A DNA stretch of 40,455 nucleotides from an uncultured Shewanella sp. (lineage in GTDB: Bacteria > Pseudomonadota > Gammaproteobacteria > Enterobacterales > Shewanellaceae). How positions within the stretch are numbered: the stretch's first letter is position 1; each line of letters begins with the position of its first letter. Shown here in pieces: positions 8,540-19,700 of this stretch. The DNA lies in assembly GCF_947495455.1 (NCBI RefSeq), contig NZ_CANLZC010000049.1, positions 1-40,455 on the forward strand, read 5' to 3'. The position numbers were made by a program, and so were the translations under genes. A model generated the notes under the pieces. It was given only the letters and a program-made list of their open reading frames with translations. It was not told the DNA's origin and did no database searches.

Positions 8540-8782
8540 ATGGAATATTCAAATGTGATCGAAATGCTCGGGTATTTAGCATCCGTCATTATTGCGGTAT
8601 CTTTCATGATGAAAGATATTATCAAGTTACGTTGTTTAAATTGTACGGGCTGTCTATTATTTTCATTGTATGGTGTGTTGATTGATGCTTGGCCTGTTGC
8701 GGCAATGAATGGTTTCATTGCCTTGGTCAATCTATATCATTTGTTTAAGATATACCTGAGAAAACGTGATTCTTTAAAGTAA
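8540..8782 (+). CDS. Small YgjV-like inner-membrane protein
   Basis: An 80-residue hydrophobic protein with about three membrane segments (around residues 9-24, 34-50 and 52-70). The pattern LGYLASVIIAVSFMMKD, then a Leu-Arg-Cys-Leu-Asn stretch, then SLYGVLIDAWPVAAMNG resembles the Imp-YgjV/SemiSWEET-like half unit, which has transporter-like topology. E. coli YgjV is about twice as long, so this would be a single-unit version. The ribosome-binding site is inside AAGGGGGGGG (8527-8536), a G8 run whose length could slip. Function unknown; short homologues have sometimes been mislabelled as uroporphyrinogen decarboxylase. Confidence 0.7.
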   Translation: MEYSNVIEMLGYLASVIIAVSFMMKDIIKLRCLNCTGCLLFSLYGVLIDAWPVAAMNGFIALVNLYHLFKIYLRKRDSLK

Positions 8783-8901
8783 GGGTTTTGAATGACCCAG
8801 TAAAGCCTTCAGGGGTTTGAACAAGTTTAGAATCTTTCTGCATTCTATGATTTGGCGCGGAAAAGTGTAAGACAACCAGAAACATGGCATAAAAAGAGCC
8901 C

Positions 8902-9297
8902 TTATTTATGATATTTCACTGCCATATCGATAAGCGGCTCTCGACTCTTTTTCTCTTGCTTTAAGCGAGAGAGATAATCTTGCCACAAGGATGCTTGTTC
9001 GGTAGCGAGTTTGTACAAGTACTCCCAAGAGTATAGTCCGGTATCATGACCATCATTAAAAGTGATTTTCACCGCATAATTACCTAGCGCTTCTAATGCT
9101 GTTATATTGACATTTTTTTTATGGGCCACAAGAATTGGCTTGCCATGACCTTGCACTTCAGCAGAAGGAGAGTAGACGCGAAGCATTTCACAGCTAAGTG
9201 AATAAGATTCACCTGTATTAAACTGGATTTGAAGCTCACGGGATGTCTTCTTTAAGGTGAGATCGGTAACACAAGGTTTTTGGTTTTTTTGTATCAT
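8902..9297 (-). CDS. DUF971 family protein
   Basis: 131-residue cytoplasmic protein of the DUF971 (gamma-butyrobetaine hydroxylase-like N-terminal) family. The diagnostic stretch is NYAVKITFNDGHDTGLYSW at residues 73-91. Stand-alone members like this lack the oxygenase domain and have been linked to iron-sulfur or iron handling, but the role is not settled. AGGA lies upstream of the ATG. The gene follows hslU on the same strand, but a GC-rich hairpin (9327-9355) lies between, so it is probably only partly co-transcribed with hslVU. Confidence 0.87.
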   Translation of the reverse strand: MIQKNQKPCVTDLTLKKTSRELQIQFNTGESYSLSCEMLRVYSPSAEVQGHGKPILVAHKKNVNITALEALGNYAVKITFNDGHDTGLYSWEYLYKLATEQASLWQDYLSRLKQEKKSREPLIDMAVKYHK

Positions 9298-9326
9298 GAG
9301 TCCGTCCTGTGGGTGATTGATATGAA

Positions 9327-9355
9327 AACGGCACCACTGAAAATGTGATGCCGTT
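9327..9355 (-). terminator. Hairpin terminator downstream of hslVU
   Basis: On the - strand an 11-bp stem with one U-G wobble (AACGGCATCAC paired with GTGGTGCCGTT) closes the loop ATTTTCA and is followed by TTTTCAT. It lies between hslU and the DUF971 gene and fits a moderate intrinsic terminator. Confidence 0.6.
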
Positions 9356-9384
9356 ATATTAGCTTCAAATGCTTTGAACCTTAT

Positions 9385-9418
9385 TAAGTAATTATTTTCT
9401 GATTAATATAATTACTTA
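9385..9418. repeat. AT-rich inverted repeat just after hslU
   Basis: TAAGTAATTA at 9385-9394 is matched by its reverse complement at 9409-9418, with a 14-nt loop, ending about 20 bp beyond the hslU stop. It may be a 3' stabilising hairpin for the hslVU message; it lacks a U run of its own. Confidence 0.5.
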
Positions 9419-9438
9419 TTTTCGATCTGGAATGGCGA

Positions 9439-10764
9439 TTATAAAATAAAGCGGCTAAGATCTTCATCCATAACCAGATCGTCTAAATGGTTTTTAACAT
9501 ATTCAGCATCGATAACCGCTTCGGTGCCTGATTTATCGGATGCATCGAAAGAAAGCTCTTCCATCAAACGTTCCATAACGGTATGCAAGCGTCGAGCACC
9601 AATGTTCTCGATACGTTCGTTGACTTGCCATGCTGCTTTGGCAATGTGTTCAATACCATCGTCAGTAAATTGAACTTTTACGCCTTCAGTTGCCATTAAT
9701 TCAACATATTGCTCGGTTAAAGAGGCGTGAGGTTCAGTTAATATACGTTGGAAGTCTTCTGCTGACAGGGCTTCTAATTCGACTCGAATAGGAAGACGGC
9801 CTTGAAGCTCAGGGATCAGATCCGAAGGCTTAGACATTTGAAAAGCGCCTGATGCGATAAACAAAATATGATCGGTTTTTACCATACCATGTTTAGTGTT
9901 AATGGTACTGCCTTCCACAAGAGGCAGTAAATCACGTTGCACGCCTTCACGAGAAACATCTGGGCCAGAAGCATCCCCACGTTTACAAATCTTATCGATT
10001 TCATCAAGGAAAACGATACCGTGTTGTTCTACTAACTCAATGGCTTGTTCTTTGAGATCTTCTTGATTGACTAGCTTACCCGCTTCTTCTTCAATCAAGA
10101 GCTTTTGAGCTTCTTTGATCTTGAGTTTACGTCGTTTGCTGGTATTGGATCCCATGTTTTGGAACATGCTTTGCAGCTGGTTGGTCATTTCTTCCATGCC
10201 AGGGGGGGACATGATTTCGATACCCACTTGTGGCGCTGCAACGTCAATTTCAATTTCTTTATCGTCTAATTGGCCTTCTCGTAGCTTTTTACGAAAGATC
10301 TGACGAGTATTTGAGTCGTCTGCTTTCTCTGCGTCCCATTCATTGTTTGGTTTAGGGATTAAGGCATCTAAAATACGTTCTTCAGCATTTTCTTCGGCTT
10401 GTGTTTTACATTTAGCCATTTGCTCTTCACGGGTGAGCTTAATCGCAATGTCGGTTAAATCGCGAATGATTTGGTCGACTTCTTTACCTACATAACCCAC
10501 TTCGGTAAATTTTGTTGCTTCTACTTTGATAAAAGGCGCTTTGGCAAGCTTGGCTAAGCGGCGAGCTATCTCTGTTTTACCGACGCCAGTAGGGCCAATC
10601 ATTAAAATATTTTTGGGCGTGACTTCTTGACGTAAATCACTTTTAAGTTGCATGCGTCGCCAGCGATTACGTAGGGCGATAGCAACAGAACGTTTAGCCT
10701 TTTGTTGGCCAATGATGTGGCTGTCCAGCTCATGGACAATCTCACGTGGGGTCATTTCAGACAT
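9439..10764 (-). CDS. hslU: HslU, ATPase subunit of the HslVU protease
   Basis: AAA+ unfoldase that feeds substrates to HslV. Visible in order: Walker A GPTGVGKT (57-64), pore loop GYVG (90-93), an inserted I-domain (about 110-243), Walker B IVFLDEID (250-257), and the C-terminal EDLSRFIL tail that docks into HslV. Length 441 aa matches the family (443 in E. coli). It lies 35 bp downstream of hslV with a GAGGA ribosome-binding site, so the two form an operon. A seven-base C run encodes part of MSPPG in the I-domain. Confidence 0.98.
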   Translation of the reverse strand: MSEMTPREIVHELDSHIIGQQKAKRSVAIALRNRWRRMQLKSDLRQEVTPKNILMIGPTGVGKTEIARRLAKLAKAPFIKVEATKFTEVGYVGKEVDQIIRDLTDIAIKLTREEQMAKCKTQAEENAEERILDALIPKPNNEWDAEKADDSNTRQIFRKKLREGQLDDKEIEIDVAAPQVGIEIMSPPGMEEMTNQLQSMFQNMGSNTSKRRKLKIKEAQKLLIEEEAGKLVNQEDLKEQAIELVEQHGIVFLDEIDKICKRGDASGPDVSREGVQRDLLPLVEGSTINTKHGMVKTDHILFIASGAFQMSKPSDLIPELQGRLPIRVELEALSAEDFQRILTEPHASLTEQYVELMATEGVKVQFTDDGIEHIAKAAWQVNERIENIGARRLHTVMERLMEELSFDASDKSGTEAVIDAEYVKNHLDDLVMDEDLSRFIL

Positions 10765-10799
10765 AATTTTTCCTCGTGCCTATAGCTGGATACTTTTGA

Positions 10800-11324
10800 T
10801 TAGTAAGTAATTTCTTCAACAGTTTTATGTTGATTAGTAAAAACACAGATGTCACCAGCAATAGTGAGTGACTTTTCAGCAATTTCACGGGCACTTAATT
10901 CTGTATTTTCTAATAATGCAGTCGCGGCAGATTGTGCAAAGTTACCACCTGAACCAATGGCGATCAGGTCATTTTCAGTTTGCACAACATCACCATTTCC
11001 AGTGATAATCAGTGATGCTTCTGTATCGGCAACGGCTAAAATCGCTTCTAATTTGCGCAACATTTTATCGGTGCGCCAATCTTTGGCCATTTCAACTGCG
11101 GCTTTCATTAAATGGCCTTGATGCATTTCAAGTTTAGCTTCAAAACGCTCAAATAAGGTAAATGCATCAGCGGTACCGCCTGCAAAACCGGCAAGTACTT
11201 TATTATTGTATAGGCGGCGTACTTTCCTAGCGTTACCTTTCATGACGGTATTGCCTAGGGAAACTTGTCCATCACCAGCGATAACGACTTGGTTATTACG
11301 GCGAACTGATACGATAGTGGTCAC
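10800..11324 (-). CDS. hslV: HslV, proteasome-like peptidase subunit
   Basis: Threonine peptidase of the ATP-dependent HslVU complex in the cytoplasm. After removal of the start residue the N-terminus is TTIVSVRRN, with Thr2 as nucleophile; the [14 protein letters not shown] stretch is typical. Length 174 aa is standard. The start codon is GTG (complement of 11322-11324), as in E. coli hslV, with AGAGGAATT just upstream. It is first gene of hslVU, behind a sigma-32-type promoter. Confidence 0.98.
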   Translation of the reverse strand: MTTIVSVRRNNQVVIAGDGQVSLGNTVMKGNARKVRRLYNNKVLAGFAGGTADAFTLFERFEAKLEMHQGHLMKAAVEMAKDWRTDKMLRKLEAILAVADTEASLIITGNGDVVQTENDLIAIGSGGNFAQSAATALLENTELSAREIAEKSLTIAGDICVFTNQHKTVEEITY

Positions 11325-11381
11325 AATAATTCCTCTTCTCTAGCCAGTGGCAACGGGCCGACTGGATGATGATGCATATAG

Positions 11382-11410
11382 ATATGGGGGAGGTTATAAA
11401 TAATTCAAGG
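11382..11410 (-). promoter_or_regulatory. Sigma-32 heat-shock promoter of hslVU
   Basis: On the - strand CCTTGAA (complement of 11404-11410) is followed after a 14-bp spacer by CCCCATAT (complement of 11382-11389). This closely matches the sigma-32 consensus CTTGAAA / CCCCATnT and lies about 60 bp upstream of hslV, whose homologues are heat-shock genes. Confidence 0.85.
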
Positions 11411-12991
<1,581 letters not shown>

Positions 12992-13006
12992 CGTGTTGCT
13001 TTTATT

Positions 13007-13024
13007 AGGCGGTTAACCCCGCCT
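13007..13024 (+). terminator. Possible attenuator hairpin between mreB and mreC
   Basis: AGGCGG (13007-13012) pairs with CCGCCT (13019-13024) around TTAACC. No U run follows, so it is not a strong terminator, but it occupies the 43-bp gap where a partial stop would keep MreB levels above MreC/MreD. Confidence 0.35.
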
Positions 13025-13034
13025 TAGTGATCTT

Positions 13035-13970
13035 ATGAAGCCTATTTTTGTTCGTGGCATTTCCAATCAATTTAGACTGACATTGGCAGTGATACTGTCA
13101 GTGATTTTACTTGTCGCTAACGATAGACTCGATCCTGCTCGCGATGCCCTTTCTTCCTTATTGAGCCCTTTGCAATATGTGGCCAGTTTTCCTGGTCAAT
13201 TACTCGATATTTCGGCGGAGAATCTGGCCACAAGAAATATGTTGGCTAAACAGAACAAGACCTTATTAAGAAAGCAGCTGTTAATGAGCGAACGTTTACA
13301 GAGGTTCGAGTTCTTACGTCAAGAAAATGAACGCTTAAGAGCTTTATTGGGCTCTCCCGTACATATGGATGCGAAAAAAATGGTTGCAGAAGTCATGGAA
13401 GTGGCGAGCGATCCTTTTCATCAATATGTTGTGCTCAATAGAGGTAAAAAGAGCGGTGTGTTTGTGGGTCAACCCGTTGTGGATGCGCAAGGGGTGGTAG
13501 GGCAAGTCACGCAAGTCAGTGAGTTAACCAGTCGAGTATTATTATTATCCGATGTCTCTCATGCGATTCCCGTACGCTTAACCCGTAATGATGCACGCTT
13601 TGTCATTAATGGCACAGGCGTATTAGATGAGTTGGAACTGAGGTATGTATCAAAAAGCACCGATATTCGAGTCGGGGACTTATTAGTGTCATCAGGACTG
13701 GGTAAGCGATTTCCTGAAGGGTATCCAGTGGCAAGGGTCATGAGTGTCATTAAGGATGATGGAAAAAGTTATGCTACCGTGACGGCTCAACCTTTAGCGG
13801 CATTAGACCGTATTCGTTATTTATTATTGTTATGGCCAGATCCTAATGATGAAGTGGCTCTTGAGCAAAGCAATATAGATTCAAATGATTTAAATAAGGC
13901 GTTAGCAGACACGGAACCATCAAGTGACTCAGCTGCATCGGTTAAACAAGATTCTGAGGTGAACCAATGA
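13035..13970 (+). CDS. mreC: MreC, rod-shape scaffold protein
   Basis: Periplasmic scaffold of the elongasome, anchored by one N-terminal membrane helix (about residues 13-29, LTLAVILSVILLVAN). A coiled coil follows (about 63-108), then the beta-rich domain with VLNRGKKSGVFVGQPVV and the SGLGKRFPEGYPVARV region. The last 45 residues are acidic and probably disordered. Length 311 aa is normal. It overlaps mreD by 4 bp (ATGA), implying translational coupling. Confidence 0.96.
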   Translation: MKPIFVRGISNQFRLTLAVILSVILLVANDRLDPARDALSSLLSPLQYVASFPGQLLDISAENLATRNMLAKQNKTLLRKQLLMSERLQRFEFLRQENERLRALLGSPVHMDAKKMVAEVMEVASDPFHQYVVLNRGKKSGVFVGQPVVDAQGVVGQVTQVSELTSRVLLLSDVSHAIPVRLTRNDARFVINGTGVLDELELRYVSKSTDIRVGDLLVSSGLGKRFPEGYPVARVMSVIKDDGKSYATVTAQPLAALDRIRYLLLLWPDPNDEVALEQSNIDSNDLNKALADTEPSSDSAASVKQDSEVNQ

Positions 13971-14455
13971 GCTTACATTTGCCAAATGGACGTTGGGTCG
14001 TTTGGTTGAGTTTTTTAGTGGCGATGTTATTTCAAATTATGCCTTTACCAGAAGGAGTGGCTGTATGGCGACCGGATTGGTTATTGCTGGTGATGACATA
14101 TTGGGCCATGGCCTTGCCACACAGATATAACATTTTAACTGCATGGGTGCTGGGGTTGCTGTTGGATATTCTGCTGGGGGCGACACTTGGGCTCCGCTCA
14201 CTGGGAATGTCAATAGTGATCTATGGCGTGGTATTACATTTTCAGCGATTACGTAATTTTCCGATATGGCAACAGTCATTATTTGTAGCTGCCGAAGTCG
14301 CGGTTTATCAACTTGTTGTGTTTTGGCTACAATTTGTGGTGGATGGCGCTAAATTTGAATTGAGTTTGCTTTTTCCTGCCGTATCAAGCTTATTTCTATG
14401 GGTATGGGTTTTTTGGATTTTGCGTCGTATGAGACGTAAGTATAAGGTTAGATAA
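13967..14455 (+). CDS. mreD: MreD, rod-shape membrane protein
   Basis: Polytopic inner-membrane partner of MreC, 162 aa with about five hydrophobic segments. Typical features are the early PLPEGVAVWRPDWLLLVMTYW stretch (read in two halves PLPEGVAVWRPDW and LLLVMTYW) and GLLLDILLGATLG. It overlaps mreC by ATGA at its start and maf by TAATG at its end. Confidence 0.95.
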   Translation: MSLHLPNGRWVVWLSFLVAMLFQIMPLPEGVAVWRPDWLLLVMTYWAMALPHRYNILTAWVLGLLLDILLGATLGLRSLGMSIVIYGVVLHFQRLRNFPIWQQSLFVAAEVAVYQLVVFWLQFVVDGAKFELSLLFPAVSSLFLWVWVFWILRRMRRKYKVR

Positions 14456-15063
14456 TGAAAGCGTTAGTGTTAGCTTCTGCGTCACCTAGGCGAAAACAGT
14501 TACTGACTCAGCTCCTTTTTAGTGAGCCTGATGTTTCGTTTTCAGTTCTGCCCACAGATATTGATGAAACGCCCAAGCCAGAAGAAGCACCAGATGCATT
14601 GGTGTTACGTTTAGCCTGTGAAAAAGCCCATGCAGCTTGGTTACTTGCTCGCTCTGAATCTCGTTTTCCCGAGGCGTCTTATGTACATTTTCTGGGCTCA
14701 GATACTCTGGTGGTATTGAACAATGTGGCTTTAGGTAAGCCTATCGATGAAGATGATGCTAAAAAGATGCTTCAAGCGCTATCCAATCATGAGCATGAGG
14801 TGTTTACGGCCATTGCGATCACCGATGGCATAAAAACCATCACACGTTTAGTGAAAACAAGAGTCAATTTTTGTGCCTTATCGACATGGGATATCGAATC
14901 TTATATTGCCACGGGTGAACCTATGGACAAAGCAGGGGCTTATGGCATTCAAGGTATGGGGGGGAATTTTGTCTCCAGTATTGACGGAAGTTATTCTGCT
15001 GTTGTTGGTTTACCTTTAGTTGAAACCCGTGATTTGCTTAAAGAAATCCAATTAATGAGATGA
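14455..15063 (+). CDS. Maf/YhdE nucleoside triphosphate pyrophosphatase
   Basis: Maf-family pyrophosphatase of the YhdE branch, which hydrolyses dTTP, UTP and modified nucleotides. The N-terminal LASASPRRKQLL phosphate-binding motif, GSDTLVVL with the catalytic acidic residue, and DKAGAYGIQG are all present. Length 202 aa is usual. Its start overlaps the mreD stop (TAATG), so it is translated with the mre operon. A seven-base G run lies at 14958-14964. Confidence 0.94.
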   Translation: MKALVLASASPRRKQLLTQLLFSEPDVSFSVLPTDIDETPKPEEAPDALVLRLACEKAHAAWLLARSESRFPEASYVHFLGSDTLVVLNNVALGKPIDEDDAKKMLQALSNHEHEVFTAIAITDGIKTITRLVKTRVNFCALSTWDIESYIATGEPMDKAGAYGIQGMGGNFVSSIDGSYSAVVGLPLVETRDLLKEIQLMR

Positions 15064-15115
15064 TATTGAGGGAACATTTATCATATTCAATCATCTAATT
15101 AAAGTCTAAGAAGTG

Positions 15116-15151
15116 AATACTGAGTGGTCAATAGAGGCACTTTTCAGTATT
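15116..15151 (+). terminator. Weak hairpin between maf and rng
   Basis: AATACTGA (15116-15123) pairs with TCAGTATT (15144-15151), with a possible inner GTG/CAC extension. Only a broken T-rich stretch follows. It might damp read-through from the mre operon; the 199-bp gap is otherwise featureless. Confidence 0.3.
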
Positions 15152-15262
15152 TAACTTTATCATTTTGTTTTTGTGTTATTACATTGTTTAGTGCCAGAAG
15201 AGCGCTAATTCAGTACCTGAATGACTTGGGTATATAAAAGAATGACTTAAGTGAGTGTTGAA

Positions 15263-16765
15263 ATGGGCCGTATCATAAGTAAGCCAGTACATGGAAAGAT
15301 AGGATCCGAATTGCTGATAAATGTGACTCCTACAGAAGCTCGAGTGGCATTAGTTGAATATGGTATCTTACAAGAAGTCCATATCGAGCGGCGTATGAAA
15401 CGAGGACTTGTCGGCAATATTTACAAAGGCAAAGTGAGCCGAGTATTACCGGGAATGCAGGCGGCGTTTGTGGATATTGGGTTGGATAAGGCTGCTTTTC
15501 TGCATGCCTCAGATATCGTTCCTCATACAGAATGTGTGGCGGATACCGATAAAGATCATTTTGCAGTGCAAGATATTCGCCAATTAGTGAGGCCTGGCCA
15601 AGCCGTTATTGTTCAAGTGATTAAAGATCCGATTGGCACTAAAGGTGCGCGATTAACAACGGATATCACTCTGCCCTCTCGTTATTTAGTTTTTATGCCC
15701 GGAGCTTGCCATGTTGGCGTTTCTCAACGAATAGAATCAGCGAAAGTCCGTGCTAGATTAAAGGGCCTCACTGAGCCTTTTGTCGATGAAAACGGTGGTT
15801 TCATTATTCGTACCGCGGCGGAAAATGCAGGTGAAACTGAGCTAGTACAAGATGCTGCTTTTTTAAGGCGGGTTTGGGCTAAAGTCAGTGAGCGACGTAA
15901 ACGCCCTGGCGTTTCTTTACTTTATCAAGATCTTGCTTTACCTGTGCGGATCGTGCGCGATTTTGTTGGAACAGCGTTGGATAGGGTACAAGTGGACTCT
16001 AGCCAAACCTTTGCTGAATTGCAAAATTTCACTCAAGAATTTATGCCTGAAATTGCCGATAAATTAGAAAATTATTCGGGCACAGTGCCTATTTTTGATC
16101 TTTATGATGTGGAAAATGAAATTCAGCGCGCTTTAGGTCGAAAAGTTGAACTTAAATCCGGTGGATATTTGATCATAGATCAAACAGAAGCCATGACAAC
16201 GATTGATATTAATACGGGTGCTTTTGTTGGGCACCGCAACCTTGAAGAAACCATTTTTAATACTAATCTAGAAGCGACTCAGGTCATAGCTCGTCAATTA
16301 AGGCTACGTAATCTGGGAGGGATTATTATTATCGATTTTATTGATATGCAGAATAAAGCGCATAAAAATCGAGTATTAACTAGCTTAGAGCAAGCACTAT
16401 CCTTAGATAGGGTTAAGACCAGTATTAGTGGTTTTTCGGGTTTAGGTTTAGTGGAGATGACGCGAAAACGAACCCGTGAAAGTTTAGAGCATGTGCTTTG
16501 TGGTGAATGTCCTTCGTGTTTTGGTACCGGAAGTTTAAAAACTGTAGAAACCGTTTCTTATGAAATATTTAGAGAGATTATTCGCTTAAATCGAACTTAT
16601 GATGCTGATGAATTTTTAGTGTATTGTGCTCCGGCTGTTTATAACACCTTAAAAGAGGACGAAAGTCATTTTTTGGCCGAATTAGAAATATATGTTGGAA
16701 AAAGAGTTAAACTACAAAGTGAACCTTTATATGCTCAAAATAAATTTGATGTGGTGATAATGTAG
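15263..16765 (+). CDS. rng: RNase G
   Basis: Endoribonuclease of the RNase E/G family acting in 16S rRNA 5' maturation and mRNA turnover. The S1-type RNA-binding domain spans NIYKGKVSRVLPGMQAAF onward; the catalytic core shows TEAMTTIDINTGAFVGHRN and the IIIIDFIDM aspartates; the zinc-link cysteines are in CGECPSCFGTG. It is collinear with E. coli RNase G to the end (FDVVIM). The start is uncertain: ATG at 15263 gives 500 aa, a GTG at 15251 gives 504, and both are longer than E. coli (489) at the N-terminus. The stop abuts the GTG start of yhdP. Confidence 0.96.
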   Translation: MGRIISKPVHGKIGSELLINVTPTEARVALVEYGILQEVHIERRMKRGLVGNIYKGKVSRVLPGMQAAFVDIGLDKAAFLHASDIVPHTECVADTDKDHFAVQDIRQLVRPGQAVIVQVIKDPIGTKGARLTTDITLPSRYLVFMPGACHVGVSQRIESAKVRARLKGLTEPFVDENGGFIIRTAAENAGETELVQDAAFLRRVWAKVSERRKRPGVSLLYQDLALPVRIVRDFVGTALDRVQVDSSQTFAELQNFTQEFMPEIADKLENYSGTVPIFDLYDVENEIQRALGRKVELKSGGYLIIDQTEAMTTIDINTGAFVGHRNLEETIFNTNLEATQVIARQLRLRNLGGIIIIDFIDMQNKAHKNRVLTSLEQALSLDRVKTSISGFSGLGLVEMTRKRTRESLEHVLCGECPSCFGTGSLKTVETVSYEIFREIIRLNRTYDADEFLVYCAPAVYNTLKEDESHFLAELEIYVGKRVKLQSEPLYAQNKFDVVIM

Positions 16766-19700
16766 TGTTTCCTTTCTCTGCTCCGTTAAAAGTGCTGCGT
16801 TTTTGCTGGCTTTCATTAGCAGCGCTTTTGGTTTTATTTGCGCTTCTGGTGAGTTTAATTCGAGGATTATTGCCCGAGTTAGATCAAGTTAGAGCTGAGC
16901 TAGTCGATTATGTCGAACAGACCTATCAAGTGAAAGTGGAGGTTGGGCAGCTTCATTCTCGGTGGCGGGCGTTTGGGCCGGCATTGACTGTGACTGATCT
17001 TGTGTTACCTAAACAAAAAAATCTTCCTTTAACCTTTTCGGTTGCTCAGGCGCATATCAAGCTTGATTTTTGGCAGAGTTTGTTAAATTTAAGCCCACAA
17101 ATTGAAACCGTTATTTTTGATGGTATTGATGTGACATTGGATCTTGATGCACTAAAGGGGAATGCTCAAGACGCTGCCGATACCACTTGGCTTTATGGGT
17201 TATTATTGGAGCAACTTGAGCGTTTTACTGTCAGAGATGCAAGCCTGACACTTGAAAGTCATTCTCATAAGTATAACCCTATATATATTAAAGATTTGGC
17301 ATGGGTAAATCGAGATAAAAAACATTTGGGAAAAGGCCTTGTTTATCTTGATGATAATGGTTCCGTGGCCGAAAGTTTGTCATTAAATGTGGCCTTAGAA
17401 GGGAATGGTTATCGACCTGATAGTTTGGTTGGACAGTTGTATCTTGCTACAAATAGTCTTGATGTTGGTCATTGGGCGTCAAGGCAGCCAGCGAGATTTA
17501 ATCCTCAGCAAAGAATGCACCTTAAAGGGGCGGTTAACCTTGAGGCTTGGGTGGGGATTGCGCATCGAAACATTCAGTCCGCTGAAGTGAATTTTAAACC
17601 AAGTTGGCTCACTTGGTATTTAAATAAAGAAGAGCAAGATTTTACGATTGAAAAAGGCCAAATAGCTTGGCAAAGAACCCCAGAAGGCTGGACATTAACC
17701 AGTAGCGATTTAGCGTTTTCAAGTAATAATCAAGCTTGGCCTATGTTGAAGCTGGGTGCTAAAGAAGTTCAAGGCAATACCTATGCTTATTTAAATCAAA
17801 TTGATATTGGGCTGTTACAACCTCTGTTGCCTTTATTGCCTCAGTTAAATAAAGACACATTGGATACATGGCAATTGATGGCACCAGAAGGCAAGTTGAA
17901 AGATTTACGCTTGTATCAACAAGAAGACAGCTCGCCGCAAATAAGCTTGAATGCCACAGGACTTGCTTGGCAAGGGGCTGGGAATATTCCAAGTTCAACC
18001 CCCCTTGATTTGACGTTAATATCAAAAAATAAACAAGTGTATTTTTCACTGCCTTCACAAGATTATTCTCTAAATTTTAAGAGTAATTTCACAGCGCCCT
18101 TAACGTTTAAGGGAAATGAGATTATTGGCAAATTTGATTGGAATACCATGAGCCTTATTCTTCCTGATGTGTCATTGAAAAATGATGATCTGTCCTTGAA
18201 AGCTGTCGCTAAAATGGCGTTTCAAGATCAAGTGACGCTGGGACTGCTGGCAAATGTCTCTGTTAATAATATTCGAAATGCCAATCACTATTTTCCAATA
18301 GAGGCGATGGGTCATGATGTCGTTGATTATTTAAAAGGTGCGCTAAAAGGCGGAAAAGCTGAAAATGGTGTGGTGATCTGGCAAGGGGCATTGAACGATT
18401 ATCCTTACAATGATCATAGTGGTATGTTTCAAGCAGGCTTTAATTTAAAGCAGGGGACTTATCTATTTCAGTCAGATTGGCCCGCAATAACAGATCTCTC
18501 TTTATATGCTTTATTTGAAAATGCAGCCATGGATCTGTGGGTAAAACAAGGTGACTTATTAGGTGTTCCCGCTAAGGGAACCCATGTTTCGATTGATAAT
18601 TTAATGGATAAACCTGTGTTAGGGATTCAGTCGACCTTATCGACACAGGCAAAAGCCGCTGAACAAGTGATCAATCAATCTCCTTTGTCTAATACTGTGG
18701 GTGAAACGCTTAAAGTACTTAATGTTGAGGGTAAGATTACTGGTGCATTAGATTTATCAATCCCATTATATGGTAAAGATAATGAAATCATTAAAGGGAC
18801 GGTCAATTTTAAGAATAATCCTGTGTATGTTTCAGAGCCGGGCATTCAATTATCCGATGTGACAGGAGAGATCCAATTTAAAAATGAGGTGGTTACAGGC
18901 AAAAATATTTCTGCCACTTTGTATAATCAGCCAGTGAGTTTTGATTTTTATACGGGAAATCAGCATAAGAAGTACGCGGTGAATGTCGATTTTAACGGGC
19001 ATTGGCAGCTTGGTACATTATCGTCAGAATTGAATAACCCATTGAGCGATTATTATCGTGGAACCTTAGATTGGACTGGCGGGTTATTACTGGCTTTTGA
19101 TGACGTGGGATACAGTTTACAAGGGCATCTTTATTCAGATTTAGTCGGAACAGAACTATTACTACCGGGACAATTTCATAAAGAGAAGCAACAGAAAAGA
19201 GCATTATCGGCTGAAATTATTGGTGATGATAAACAACTTTCTCTTGGTGTTAAAGTGGGTAAGCAATCTGAGTTTTGGGGAGCGTTTGACTTTGATCCAA
19301 AAGGAGAGGCCTCTTTGGCTTCCTATGATTTATTGTTAGGGCGCTTATTTCAACCCGGTGATACGCTGCAGCGGAACAAGGGGCATTTACAGTTAGCGCT
19401 GGATAAAGCGAATTTTATCCAGTGGGATCCCATCATTAAGAAATTTATTGGTGATGATCAAAATGAAGAGAAGGATTCAGATAAGCAAAAGAAAGAGGCT
19501 AACTTATCATTAAAAAGGCCCTTATTTCCAAAACTTAATTTAATTACTGGCAATATTGCTCGTTTAGATTTTCTTGGGCATGAAGTGGACAATGTTCAGT
19601 TTACGTCATTTGCGGTTGAAAATGCTTGGCGTTTAAAGGCCACTTCTGATCAATTTACAGGTTATGTGGACTTTTATCCCAATTGGCGCGAGCAAGGGTT

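Noticed and set aside
15291..15302. ATG with good context inside the N-terminal part of rng
   Set aside because: It is out of frame and meets a stop after three codons, so it cannot explain the N-terminal extension of RNase G.
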